A DNA stretch of 64,000 nt, taken from Bacteroides congonensis. GTDB taxonomy: Bacteria; Bacteroidota; Bacteroidia; Bacteroidales; Bacteroidaceae. The notes under the pieces were generated by a model. The model was not told where the DNA came from. It was given only the letters and a program-made list of their open reading frames with translations, and did not search any database. Positions 8,839-17,544 of the stretch are shown one piece after another (the stretch's first letter is position 1; the number at the start of each line of letters is the position of its first letter). The translations under genes were made by a program, and so were the position numbers. The stretch spans positions 574,301 to 638,300 of the forward strand of contig NZ_FQXY01000008.1 of the NCBI RefSeq assembly GCF_900130125.1, written 5' to 3'.

Positions 8839-10062
8839 ATGAAATCTAAGCTTTTTACTCCGGTCACTTTCGGGCCTTTGACGTTGCGGAATCGGACGAT
8901 TCGTTCGGCGGCTTTCGAGAGTATGTGTCCGGAGAATACTCCTTCACAAATGCTATTGGATTATCACCGCTCGGTAGCTGCGGGCGGGGTAGGCATGACG
9001 ACAGTGGCCTACGCTGCCGTGACACAAAGCGGACTTTCTTTCGACCGCCAGTTGTGGCTGCGTCCATCCATCATTCCCCGTTTGCATGAATTGACCAAAG
9101 CTGTGCACGACGAAGGCGCTGCCGTAGGCATACAGATAGGACATTGCGGAAATATGTCCCACAAAAATATTTGCGGTGTCACCCCCGTGTCCGCTTCTTC
9201 GGGATTCAATCTCTATTCTCCCACGTTTGTCCGCGGACTGGAAAAAGAAGAGCTTCCGGAACTGGCGCAAGCCTATGGAAACGCTGTCAATCTGGCAAGG
9301 GAAGCCGGATTTGATGCTGTGGAAGTCCATGCCGGACATGGTTATCTGATTAGCCAGTTCCTGTCTCCCTACACGAATCACCGGAAAGATGAATTTGGCG
9401 GTTCACTGGAAAACCGGATGCGTTTTATGGAACTGGTGATGGAAGAAGTCATGAAAGCGGCAGGCAGTGACATGGCTGTTTTTGTGAAAATGAATATGCG
9501 TGACGGCTTCAAGGGCGGAATGGAAATAGACGAATCCATCCAGGTAGCCAAACGTTTGCTGGAACTTGGCGCTCATGGATTGGTGTTGAGCGGCGGTTTC
9601 GTAAGCAAAGCGCCGATGTATGTGATGCGGGGCGCGATGCCCATCCGTTCGATGTCTTACTATATGAATTGCTGGTGGCTGAAGTATGGAGTGAGGATGT
9701 TTGGAAAATGGATGATTCCGTCAGTCCCTTTCAAAGAGGCTTATTTTCTCGAAGATGCGTTGAAGTTTCGGGAAGCTCTTCCGGGAGCTCCCTTGATTTA
9801 TGTCGGTGGCCTTGTTGCCCGTCAGAAGATAGATGAAGTGCTGGATGCGGGTTTTGACGCTGTGCAGATGGCGCGCGCTTTGCTCAACGAACCGGGATTT
9901 GTCAACCGGATGGCACAGGAAGAGCAGGCTCGTTGTAACTGCGGACACAGTAATTACTGCATCGGACGTATGTACACCATAGAAATGGCTTGTCATCAAC
10001 ATTTAAAAGAACCAATCCCTTCTTGTTTGCAGAAGGAGATTGAAAAACTTGAAAAGCGATGA
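8839..10062 (+). CDS. Old Yellow Enzyme family oxidoreductase, candidate 5-beta-reductase
   Basis: FMN-dependent NADH:flavin oxidoreductase, one TIM-barrel domain of 407 residues. Seen: GHCGNMSHK, HAGHGYLISQFLSP and NHRKDEFGGSLENRMRF, the core of the BaiCD/2,4-dienoyl-CoA reductase branch. Those relatives carry a C-terminal FAD/NAD domain (about 650-670 residues) that is absent here. A Cys cluster near the C-terminus (CNC, then CIG and a further Cys) is spaced C-x-C-x5-C-x10-C, unlike the usual C-x2-C-x3-C-x11-C of 4Fe-4S members. The next gene overlaps the stop by four bases. By context a delta-4 reductase acting on steroids or bile acids. Confidence 0.85.
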   Translation: MKSKLFTPVTFGPLTLRNRTIRSAAFESMCPENTPSQMLLDYHRSVAAGGVGMTTVAYAAVTQSGLSFDRQLWLRPSIIPRLHELTKAVHDEGAAVGIQIGHCGNMSHKNICGVTPVSASSGFNLYSPTFVRGLEKEELPELAQAYGNAVNLAREAGFDAVEVHAGHGYLISQFLSPYTNHRKDEFGGSLENRMRFMELVMEEVMKAAGSDMAVFVKMNMRDGFKGGMEIDESIQVAKRLLELGAHGLVLSGGFVSKAPMYVMRGAMPIRSMSYYMNCWWLKYGVRMFGKWMIPSVPFKEAYFLEDALKFREALPGAPLIYVGGLVARQKIDEVLDAGFDAVQMARALLNEPGFVNRMAQEEQARCNCGHSNYCIGRMYTIEMACHQHLKEPIPSCLQKEIEKLEKR

Positions 10063-10910
10063 GTGAAGTAAAATGGGCAATCATCACCGGTGCCGACGGA
10101 GGAATGGGACGGGAAATAACACGTTCTGTAGCCCAAGCCGGTTATCGGATAATAATGGCTTGTTATAATCCGTCAAAAGCAGAAATTGTCCGTCAGCGTT
10201 TAATCGAAGAAACCGGAAATCCGAACCTGGAAGTGATGGCTATTGATTTGTCTTCCATGCGCTCGGTAGCTTCTTTTGCCGGACAGATTCTGGAGCGTAA
10301 TATTCCGGTTTCCCTGTTGATGAATAATGCAGGGACGATGGAAACAGGGTTTCATGTTACCGCCGACGGATTTGAACGGACGGTGAGTGTGAATTATGTA
10401 GGGCCTTATCTGCTTACGCGGAAATTGGTTCCCGCAATGGTGCGGGGCGCGCGTATTGTGAATATGGTTTCTTGTACTTACGCAATCGGGCATATCGACC
10501 TGCCTGACTTTTTCCATCGGGGAAAGGTGGGAAAGTTTTGGAGAATCCCTATCTACAGTAATACGAAACTGGCTTTATTATTGTTTACCCTCGAACTGGC
10601 TGAACAGCTCCGTGACAAGGGTATCACTGTCAATGCGGCTGACCCGGGGATTGTTTCTACAAATATTATTACTATGCATCAATGGTTTGACCCATTGACC
10701 GATATTTTTTTCCGTCCTTTTATCCGCAAACCGAAGAAAGGGGCTTCTACGGCCATCGGACTGCTGCTGGATGAAAAAGAAGTAGGAGTGACGGGACAGC
10801 TATATGCAAGCAATCGCCGGAAAAAACTGTCTGACAAGTATGCTCATCATGTGCAACAGGAACAGCTTTGGGAAAGTACGGAGCGGACGGTAGCGCAATG
10901 GTTGGAATAA
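10059..10910 (+). CDS. SDR-family oxidoreductase, candidate hydroxysteroid dehydrogenase
   Basis: NAD(P)-dependent short-chain dehydrogenase/reductase, 283 residues. Cofactor motif TGADGGMG at residues 10-17, NNAG, a catalytic Ser in NMVSCTYA, and YSNTK as the YxxxK pair. Starts in the ATGA overlap with the OYE gene, so translation is coupled. Together with the two reductases upstream it would interconvert 3-oxo and 3-hydroxy groups of steroids or bile acids; whether it makes the 3-alpha or 3-beta alcohol cannot be read from the sequence. Confidence 0.83.
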   Translation: MSEVKWAIITGADGGMGREITRSVAQAGYRIIMACYNPSKAEIVRQRLIEETGNPNLEVMAIDLSSMRSVASFAGQILERNIPVSLLMNNAGTMETGFHVTADGFERTVSVNYVGPYLLTRKLVPAMVRGARIVNMVSCTYAIGHIDLPDFFHRGKVGKFWRIPIYSNTKLALLLFTLELAEQLRDKGITVNAADPGIVSTNIITMHQWFDPLTDIFFRPFIRKPKKGASTAIGLLLDEKEVGVTGQLYASNRRKKLSDKYAHHVQQEQLWESTERTVAQWLE

Positions 10911-10956
10911 AAATAAGAAACGAAGGCGTATCCAAAGCCTTTATAAAAATAGAAAA

Positions 10957-10988
10957 CACCCGCGCTACATCTATTTGCAACGCGGGTG
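10957..10988 (+). terminator. hairpin terminator of the reductase operon
   Basis: CACCCGCG pairs with CGCGGGTG across a 16-base loop and is followed by ATTTTG. It closes the operon 46 bases after the SDR stop. Confidence 0.7.
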
Positions 10989-11062
10989 ATTTTGTTAAAA
11001 AGGGAGTTTTGATATTCCCTCATTATTTCTTTTTTCTAATGATTGGATGAAACTTCTTTCGT

Positions 11063-12043
11063 TTAGATAGAAAGTTCTTTCAATACATTCACAAGATCTC
11101 TTTTTATCGGCTTGTCATTCTTGATAGCCTTGCTGAACGGTACATAAACGATTTCGTCATGTTCGATACCAATCATTACGTTGCGTTGGTCTTCCATGAT
11201 AGCGTCGATAGCGGCAGCACCCAGGCGACTTGCCAGGATACGGTCGTGAGCAGTAGGACTACCACCGCGCTGCAAGTGTCCGAGGATAGTTACACGTACA
11301 TCGTACTGCGGATACTCGTTTTTCACACGTTCCGCGTAATGCATGGCCCCGCCGGTCAGTTCACTTTCGGCTACCAGTACGATACTGCTATTCTTTGACT
11401 TACGGAATCCGTTCTTGATAAATTCTTCCAGTTGGTCGACTTCCGTGCTGAATTCCGGGATAATGGCTGCTTCAGCTCCCGAAGCAATCGCTCCGTTCAG
11501 CGCGAGGAAACCGGCATCACGTCCCATTACTTCCACAAAGAACAAACGTTCGTGCGAAGTGGCTGTGTCGCGAATCTTATCCACTGCATCCAGGATGGTA
11601 TTCAATGCTGTGTCGTAGCCGATAGTTGTGTCAGTTCCGTAGAGGTCGTTGTCAATCGTTCCCGGTAGTCCGACACAGGGCACATCAAATTCCTGCGCGA
11701 AAATACGCGCGCCCGTCAGCGAACCGTCACCACCGATGATAACCAAGGCATCGATGCCTTCTTTCTTCATATTATCATAGGCTAGTTGGCGTCCTTCGGG
11801 AGTAGTGAACTCCTTACAGCGGGCTGTTTTCAGGATTGTTCCACCCAGTTGGATGATGTTACTTACGTTTTGGCTTTTGAATTCCTTGATTTCGCCTGTC
11901 ACTAAGCCTTTGTATCCTCTATATATACCTTTAACTTGTAATCCGTTATAGATGGCTGCACGTGTCACTGCACGTATAGCTGCATTCATTCCCGGAGCAT
12001 CACCCCCGGAAGTCAAAATTCCGATACATTTCACTGTTCCCAT
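11063..12043 (-). CDS. pfkA: ATP-dependent 6-phosphofructokinase
   Basis: Phosphorylates fructose 6-phosphate to the 1,6-bisphosphate in glycolysis; 326 residues, the usual bacterial length. Seen: [14 protein letters not shown] at the N-terminus, [10 protein letters not shown] (the Gly following GGD fits ATP rather than pyrophosphate use), [12 protein letters not shown] with the catalytic Asp, [10 protein letters not shown], and [13 protein letters not shown]. Single gene with its own promoter box at 12077-12084. Confidence 0.97.
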   Translation of the reverse strand: MGTVKCIGILTSGGDAPGMNAAIRAVTRAAIYNGLQVKGIYRGYKGLVTGEIKEFKSQNVSNIIQLGGTILKTARCKEFTTPEGRQLAYDNMKKEGIDALVIIGGDGSLTGARIFAQEFDVPCVGLPGTIDNDLYGTDTTIGYDTALNTILDAVDKIRDTATSHERLFFVEVMGRDAGFLALNGAIASGAEAAIIPEFSTEVDQLEEFIKNGFRKSKNSSIVLVAESELTGGAMHYAERVKNEYPQYDVRVTILGHLQRGGSPTAHDRILASRLGAAAIDAIMEDQRNVMIGIEHDEIVYVPFSKAIKNDKPIKRDLVNVLKELSI

Positions 12044-12076
12044 ATCACAATCTTTTCATTAATTAGTTTGATGTGG

Positions 12077-12084
12077 CAAATGTA
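12077..12084 (-). promoter_or_regulatory. -7 promoter box of pfkA
   Basis: TACATTTG on the minus strand, 33 bases before the pfkA start. Confidence 0.6.
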
Positions 12085-12198
12085 CAATAAAAAGTTGAAA
12101 GCAATGTTTACGAAGTTTTTTTTCACTTGATGAAAACATTAAAAAAGTGCAAATGTCCGCTTTTTGCTTTCTTTTTATTCTTATCTGTTACTTTGCTG

Positions 12199-13068
12199 TT
12201 ACTTTTTTATAAGCGTCTGAATGTGATTGTATATCTTTTCCATCAGCCATTTAGGGGTGGAAGTAGCCCCGCATACACCAATCGACTGTACGTTTTGGAG
12301 CAAAGAAGTATCTATCTCCTTTTCGTTGTCTATCAAATGTGAGTTAGGATTCACTTTCAGGCATTCTTCAAACAGCATTTTCCCGTTCGAACTCTTTTTC
12401 CCGCTGACGAAAAATATCAAATCATGCGTAGCTGCAAACTCCCTTAACTTAGGCATGCGATTGGCAACCTGACGGCAAATCGTATCGTAATACTCGAAAG
12501 TCGCGTCCTGAGATATATTCTTCTTGATATACTCTACAATTTCCTGAAATTCGTCGAGTGACTTGGTTGTCTGCGAAAAAAGACGGATGTCCTTGTTTAA
12601 ATCCAGCTTCTTCGCTTCTTCGGCTTTTTCGATGACAATCGCTTTTCCGTCTGTCTGCCCCACCAGTCCCAACACTTCTGCGTGACCGGTTTTACCGTAA
12701 ATGATAATTTGCTTTTCTTTATTTCCGTCTTGCAGGAACTCCTGCTTGATACGCTTCTGAAGGCGCAATACCACCGGACAAGTCGCGTCTATGATTTCAA
12801 TATTATTCTCGCGGGCAATCATGTAAGTTTCCGGCGGCTCCCCGTGTGCCCGCAGCAGTACCTTTGCGTTTCGCAACTGCTTGAACTCTTCGCGGTTGAT
12901 GGTGATTAATCCCATTGTTTTCAGCCTGTCCACTTCCCGGCTGTTGTGCACGATATCTCCGAGACAATAAAGCGTTTCTCCCTTTGCCAACTCTTCTTCC
13001 GCCTTGTGAATGGCTGTCACTACCCCGAAGCAGAATCCTGACCCTTCATCTATCTCTACCTTAATCAT
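12199..13068 (-). CDS. ispH: 4-hydroxy-3-methylbut-2-enyl diphosphate reductase
   Basis: Last step of the MEP isoprenoid pathway, making IPP and DMAPP with a 4Fe-4S cluster. 289 residues. The three cluster cysteines are Cys13 (GFCFGV), Cys97 (DATCP) and Cys198 (DTICRQ); the substrate-binding HGEPPE, SQTTKS and SSNGK are present. Lies 52 bases downstream of cmk on the same strand, probably one transcript. The first gene of another MEP enzyme, dxr, is at the far right of the window. Confidence 0.96.
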   Translation of the reverse strand: MIKVEIDEGSGFCFGVVTAIHKAEEELAKGETLYCLGDIVHNSREVDRLKTMGLITINREEFKQLRNAKVLLRAHGEPPETYMIARENNIEIIDATCPVVLRLQKRIKQEFLQDGNKEKQIIIYGKTGHAEVLGLVGQTDGKAIVIEKAEEAKKLDLNKDIRLFSQTTKSLDEFQEIVEYIKKNISQDATFEYYDTICRQVANRMPKLREFAATHDLIFFVSGKKSSNGKMLFEECLKVNPNSHLIDNEKEIDTSLLQNVQSIGVCGATSTPKWLMEKIYNHIQTLIKK

Positions 13069-13120
13069 AAAGAAAACTCCTCAATTTAGATAAGAAACTC
13101 CTTAAAACTATACGGAAAAA

Positions 13121-13807
13121 CTACTTTCCCACCTTATTAAAATGCTCGAACAGCCATCCTTTCTGTTGCTCGATTGTCAAGTCCGTATTGTCCAGTAACA
13201 AAGCATCATCAGCCTTACGCAGCGGACTTACTTCCCGGTTCTGGTCAATATAGTCCCGTCGCTTTACATTCTCCAGGATTTCGTCGAAACTCGTTTCCTG
13301 TCCTTTCGCTTTCAGTTCGTCGTAACGGCGTTGGGCACGGACTTCAGGCGTGGCAGTTACAAAAATCTTCAATTCGGCATCCGGGAAAACCGTGGTTCCG
13401 ATGTCCCTTCCGTCCATTACAATGCCTTTTTCTTTTCCCATCGCCTGCTGTTGGGCCACCATTGCCTCACGCACGAAGTCGAGCGCACTGACAGGACTTA
13501 CTTTGGACGAGACTTCCATCGTGCGGATTCTGTTTTCCACATTTACCCCGTTGAGGTAAGTGTCCGGACGCCCCGTTTCAGGGTTCAGACGGAAAGAAAT
13601 ATGGATATTTTTGATTTCGTTTCTTAGTTTTTCCGTGTCGATGACATCTCCGTTGAAAATTCCGTTCTCCATACTATATAAGGTGACCGCCCGATACATG
13701 GCTCCGCTGTCAATGTAAATGTATCCCACTTCACGGGCAAGATCCTTGGCCATAGTACTTTTTCCACAAGAGGAAAAACCGTCGATTGCTATTACTATCT
13801 TTTTCAT
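13121..13807 (-). CDS. cmk: cytidylate kinase
   Basis: Phosphorylates CMP and dCMP with ATP. P-loop [10 protein letters not shown] near the N-terminus, then [29 protein letters not shown] and [14 protein letters not shown], the full set of CMP kinase motifs. A TTG nine codons upstream would extend the frame but lies inside the promoter box, so the ATG at 13807 ([10 protein letters not shown]) is the start, giving 228 residues. Upstream of ispH. Confidence 0.95.
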   Translation of the reverse strand: MKKIVIAIDGFSSCGKSTMAKDLAREVGYIYIDSGAMYRAVTLYSMENGIFNGDVIDTEKLRNEIKNIHISFRLNPETGRPDTYLNGVNVENRIRTMEVSSKVSPVSALDFVREAMVAQQQAMGKEKGIVMDGRDIGTTVFPDAELKIFVTATPEVRAQRRYDELKAKGQETSFDEILENVKRRDYIDQNREVSPLRKADDALLLDNTDLTIEQQKGWLFEHFNKVGK

Positions 13808-13831
13808 ATTCAGTTCATCTAATTTGTCCGC

Positions 13832-13839
13832 CAAAGATA
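13832..13839 (-). promoter_or_regulatory. -7 promoter box of cmk-ispH
   Basis: TATCTTTG on the minus strand, 24 bases before the cmk ATG; it excludes the upstream TTG as a start. Confidence 0.7.
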
Positions 13840-13964
13840 CGCTTATTTTGAAAATCAGCCATATGTTTGCCGTTAAAAGGAAGCAGGCAAGTACGAAAGA
13901 ATTAAAAAAGTTAAAAAGCCGGATAAAAAGACCGGAAGAAACAGACGGTTAACTGAAAATGTAC

Positions 13965-13972
13965 TATATTTG
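13965..13972 (+). promoter_or_regulatory. -7 promoter box of tonB
   Basis: TATATTTG; it lies downstream of an in-frame ATG at 13959, which therefore cannot be the start of the tonB gene. Confidence 0.6.
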
Positions 13973-14027
13973 CCCGGAGACACATAGGAAGACACTTTTT
14001 TTATTAATCTATTATATTAATTATTTT

Positions 14028-14711
14028 ATGGAAGTTAAAAAATCACCCAAAGCAGACCTGGAAGGCAAGAAGTCTACATGGTTGCTCGTTGGTTACGTGG
14101 TAGTGTTGGCTTTCATGTTCGTGGCGTTCGAATGGACCCAGCGTGACGTGAAAATTGATACAAGCCAGGCAGTAGCTGACGTTGTGTTTGAAGAGGAAAT
14201 CATTCCTATTACCGAAACCCCTGAACAACAAGCTCCACCACCACCCGAAGCCCCGAAAGTGGCCGAATTGTTGGAGATTGTCGACGATAAGGCCGAAATT
14301 GATGAAACAACAACCATTATCAATGAAGATAATGCTGCTCCGGTAGAAGTAAAATACGTGCCGGTACAAGTTGTTGAAGAAGAGCCGGAAGAACAGACCA
14401 TTTTCGAAGTTGTAGAAAACATGCCGGACTTCCCGGGCGGACAAGCAGCTTTGATGCAGTATCTGGCTAAGAACATCAAATATCCGACTATCGCTCAGGA
14501 AAACGGAACTCAAGGACGTGTTATCGTACAGTTCGTTGTTAACAAAGACGGTAGTATTGTAGACGCGAAAGTTGTACGCAGCGTTGACCCGTATCTGGAT
14601 AAAGAGGCTCTCCGTGTGATAAACACCATGCCGAAGTGGAAACCAGGTATGCAGCGTGGTAAACCGGTACGTGTTAAATTTACGGTTCCTGTAATGTTCA
14701 GACTGCAGTAA
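14028..14711 (+). CDS. tonB: TonB family energy transducer
   Basis: Couples the inner-membrane proton gradient to outer-membrane receptors such as SusC. 227 residues from the ATG at 14028 (MEVKKSPKAD). One N-terminal membrane helix (WLLVGYVVVLAFMFVAFEW), a periplasmic Pro/Glu-rich spacer (EQQAPPPPEAPK), and a C-terminal TonB domain with YPTIAQENGTQGRVIVQFVV and the closing VKFTVPVMFRL. The exbB-exbD operon begins 2.8 kb downstream. A strong terminator follows, so it is a single-gene unit. Confidence 0.93.
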   Translation: MEVKKSPKADLEGKKSTWLLVGYVVVLAFMFVAFEWTQRDVKIDTSQAVADVVFEEEIIPITETPEQQAPPPPEAPKVAELLEIVDDKAEIDETTTIINEDNAAPVEVKYVPVQVVEEEPEEQTIFEVVENMPDFPGGQAALMQYLAKNIKYPTIAQENGTQGRVIVQFVVNKDGSIVDAKVVRSVDPYLDKEALRVINTMPKWKPGMQRGKPVRVKFTVPVMFRLQ

Positions 14712-14730
14712 TTTGTAACACAATAATTTA

Positions 14731-14759
14731 AGAGGCTGCTTCACGGCAGCCTCTTTTTT
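14731..14759 (+). terminator. intrinsic terminator after tonB
   Basis: AGAGGCTGC pairs perfectly with GCAGCCTCT (loop TTCACG), followed by TTTTT. Confidence 0.92.
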
Positions 14760-14784
14760 CATTCATTTATATTTTTCATCCATC

Positions 14785-15759
14785 ATGTTCACAGCTTCTC
14801 AATTACTTGATAAAATAAACACTCATATTTCTGAAATTCAGTTTACCCGGACACCGAAAGGACTCTATGAACCGATTGAATATATCCTTTCTTTAGGGGG
14901 GAAGCGGATACGTCCCGTATTAATGTTGATGGCGTATAACTTGTATCGCGAGGATGTCGCGTCTATCTACGACCCTGCCACCGCTATCGAAGTTTACCAC
15001 AACCATACGTTGCTACATGATGACTTGATGGACCGTTCCGATATGCGCAGAGGAAAGCCGACCGTACACAAGGTCTGGAATGACAACACTGCCGTACTCT
15101 CGGGAGACGCTATGCTGATTCTGGCGTTTCAGTACATGACAGCGTGCCCGTCGGAGCATCTCAAGGAAGTGATGGAACTGTTCAGCCTGACTACACTTGA
15201 AATTTGTGAAGGACAGCAACTGGATATGGAATTTGAATCCCGTTGCGATGTCACTGAGGATGAATATATTGAAATGATTCGCCTGAAAACAGCCGTATTA
15301 CTGGCAGGCAGTCTCAAAATCGGTGCTATTCTGGCAGGAGCGACTGCTGAGGATGCCGATAATCTTTATAATTTCGGAATGCAGATAGGAGTCGCGTTCC
15401 AGTTGCAGGATGATTTGCTGGATGTCTATGGTGACCCGGAAGTGTTCGGTAAGAAAATAGGCGGTGACATCCTTTGCAACAAAAAAACATATATGCTTAT
15501 CAAGGCGCTGCACCGTGCGGACGAGAAGCAAAGAGAAGAACTGGATCGTTGGCTCAATGCTGATACTTATCAGCCTGCCGAAAAAATAGCTGCGGTGACA
15601 GAACTGTACAATCAACTGAATATTCGCAATATCTGCGAAAACAAGATGCGCGAATATTATACACTCGCCATGGAAAGCCTTTCGGCAGTAGCGGTGGCAG
15701 AGGACAGAAAAAAAGAACTGAAGAACCTGGTGAAAGTACTGATGTATCGTGAAATGTAA
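14785..15759 (+). CDS. polyprenyl diphosphate synthase
   Basis: Trans-isoprenyl diphosphate synthase that extends an allylic diphosphate with IPP, most likely to supply the menaquinone side chain or other prenyl lipids. 324 residues. Both aspartate-rich motifs are seen: DDLMD at 79-83 and DDLLD at 209-213, plus GGKRIRP at 39-45. The product length cannot be decided from the residues before the first motif. It starts a run with a conserved protein and tatD, spaced 16 bases and then overlapping. Confidence 0.9.
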   Translation: MFTASQLLDKINTHISEIQFTRTPKGLYEPIEYILSLGGKRIRPVLMLMAYNLYREDVASIYDPATAIEVYHNHTLLHDDLMDRSDMRRGKPTVHKVWNDNTAVLSGDAMLILAFQYMTACPSEHLKEVMELFSLTTLEICEGQQLDMEFESRCDVTEDEYIEMIRLKTAVLLAGSLKIGAILAGATAEDADNLYNFGMQIGVAFQLQDDLLDVYGDPEVFGKKIGGDILCNKKTYMLIKALHRADEKQREELDRWLNADTYQPAEKIAAVTELYNQLNIRNICENKMREYYTLAMESLSAVAVAEDRKKELKNLVKVLMYREM

Positions 15760-15775
15760 CTAAGTTCTTGATAAT

Positions 15776-16492
15776 ATGCCATACAGACGACTACCAAATA
15801 CAGACCAGGCAAGAGTTCGGGCGTTGAAAACAGCGGTCGAAAAGGGTGAACTGTATAATGTGCGCGACCTGGCAATTACACTAAAGACATTGTTTGAAGC
15901 GCGCAATTTCCTGCAAAGGTTTGAAGCGGCACAAATTTATTATACGCAATGTTATGAAAATCAGTCGCGGGCAAGCAGGAAGCATCAGGCAAATGTGAAA
16001 ACCGCCCGGCTGTATATTTCCCATTTCATCCAGGTGCTCAACTTGGCGGTACTCCGTGATGAAATAAAGGTAGCCCACAAAGAATTATATGGTCTGCCCA
16101 ATGCAAATACCGTGCCGGATTTGTTAAGCGAAGCCGCATTGGTGGAGTGGGGGAAGAAGATTATTGAAGGTGAGCAGCGGAGAACGTCACAGGGCGGCAT
16201 ACCGATTTATAATCCTACGATTGCACGCGTGAAAGTGCACTATGATATTTTTCTTGACAGCTACGAACGGCAGAAGAATTATCAGGCATTGACCAGTCGG
16301 AGCCTTGACGAACTGGCTTCCATGCGTGACCGTGCCGATGAGTTGATACTGGATATATGGAATCAGGTGGAAGCCAAGTTTCAGGACGTCACTCCCAATG
16401 AAGCTCGCTTGGACAAATGCCGTGACTACGGCCTGATATATTATTATCGCTCCAATGAAAAAGTAAAAGAAGAAAACGAAATATCATGTTGA
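15776..16492 (+). CDS. conserved hypothetical protein
   Basis: 238 residues, soluble, helix-rich and basic in the first half (many Arg/Lys/Gln, for example RASRKHQANVKTARLY). I recognise no named domain. It sits between the prenyl synthase (16 bases upstream) and tatD (7-base overlap), so it is probably co-expressed with both. Function unknown. Confidence 0.75.
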   Translation: MPYRRLPNTDQARVRALKTAVEKGELYNVRDLAITLKTLFEARNFLQRFEAAQIYYTQCYENQSRASRKHQANVKTARLYISHFIQVLNLAVLRDEIKVAHKELYGLPNANTVPDLLSEAALVEWGKKIIEGEQRRTSQGGIPIYNPTIARVKVHYDIFLDSYERQKNYQALTSRSLDELASMRDRADELILDIWNQVEAKFQDVTPNEARLDKCRDYGLIYYYRSNEKVKEENEISC

Positions 16493-17262
16493 TAGACACT
16501 CATTCCCATCTTTTTTTAGAAGAATTTTCCGAGGATTTGCCACAAGTGATGGAACGCGCACGCGAAGCCGGCGTCTCCTATATTTTTATGCCGAATATCG
16601 ACAGCACGACAATTGATTCGATGCTGTCCGTATGTGCCGATTACCCGGACTTTTGCTATCCGATGATCGGATTGCATCCTACCTCGGTCAATGAAACATA
16701 TGAACAGGAACTGGCGGTAGTACGCGAGCAGTTGGCAGGGAACAATCAGTTTGTCGCCATCGGTGAAATCGGACTTGATCTCTACTGGGACAAGACTTTC
16801 CTGAAAGAGCAGTTGCTGGTCTTTGAAAAGCAGATTGAGTGGGCGCTCGAATACCGGTTGCCGATAGTCATTCATTCAAGGGATGCGTTCGAGTATATAT
16901 ATAAGGTAATGTCGGCCTATAAAAACACCCCTCTCACCGGCATTTTTCATAGTTTCACCGGAACGCCGGAAGAAGCGGCGAAATTGTTGGAGTTTGAGGG
17001 CTTTATGCTAGGCATTAACGGGGTTGTCACTTTTAAGAAATCGACTCTGCCGGAGACATTGCTCACAGTCCCTTTGGAACGTATCGTGCTCGAAACCGAC
17101 TCGCCATATTTGACTCCGGTGCCGAACCGTGGCAAACGGAATGAAAGTGCCAATGTGAAAGATACCCTTGCGAAAGTGGCGGAAATTTATCGAATGTCCT
17201 CTGAATACGTGTCTCAGGTCACTTCAGTAAATGCACTAAAAGTGTTTGGAATCCGCAAATAA
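16486..17262 (+). CDS. TatD family metal-dependent hydrolase
   Basis: Amidohydrolase-fold DNase/exonuclease of the TatD/YcfH family, 258 residues. Metal ligands are all visible: His6 and His8 (DTHSH), Glu94 (GEIGLD), His130 (IHSRDA), His155 (IFHSFTG) and Asp205 (ETDSPYL). Starts inside the end of the upstream gene. Within the family, YcfH and TatD cannot be separated by eye. A tRNA-Ser gene follows 120 bases later. Confidence 0.92.
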   Translation: MLIDTHSHLFLEEFSEDLPQVMERAREAGVSYIFMPNIDSTTIDSMLSVCADYPDFCYPMIGLHPTSVNETYEQELAVVREQLAGNNQFVAIGEIGLDLYWDKTFLKEQLLVFEKQIEWALEYRLPIVIHSRDAFEYIYKVMSAYKNTPLTGIFHSFTGTPEEAAKLLEFEGFMLGINGVVTFKKSTLPETLLTVPLERIVLETDSPYLTPVPNRGKRNESANVKDTLAKVAEIYRMSSEYVSQVTSVNALKVFGIRK

Positions 17263-17382
17263 TGTTCGCAAGGTTTTAAAATATATTAATTTGCAGTATT
17301 TATTCAAGATAAAAAAGGGATAATGCTTCACGAAAAGAAAAAAAAGGATACATTTGTAGCTGAAAATGCGGAAAACTCATAA

Positions 17383-17470
17383 GGAGAGATGCTCGAGTGG
17401 TTGAAGAGGCACGCCTGGAAAGCGTGTATACGCCTAAAGCGTATCCGGGGTTCGAATCCCCGTCTCTCCG
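17383..17470 (+). tRNA. tRNA-Ser (GGA anticodon)
   Basis: Acceptor arm GGAGAGA pairs with TCTCTCC; the anticodon stem ACGC/GCGT encloses the loop CTGGAAA, anticodon GGA; a long variable arm (TATACGCCTAAAGCGTAT) marks a class II serine tRNA; the T arm is CGGGGTTCGAATCCCCG. Discriminator G at 17470; the CCA end is not encoded (CAGA follows). 88 bases. Confidence 0.97.
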
Positions 17471-17544
17471 CAGAATTGAAAACGGAACGAGAAGTAAAAA
17501 CAATAATAATAATCAATTAATTAATCTTAAAAATTAGACACACA

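Noticed and set aside
12127..12342. 71-codon plus-strand frame overlapping the end of ispH
   Set aside because: Mostly a shadow of ispH in another frame; hydrophobic start arises from AT-rich DNA.
13959..14027. Extended N-terminus of TonB from an upstream ATG
   Set aside because: The promoter box at 13965-13972 lies downstream of that ATG.
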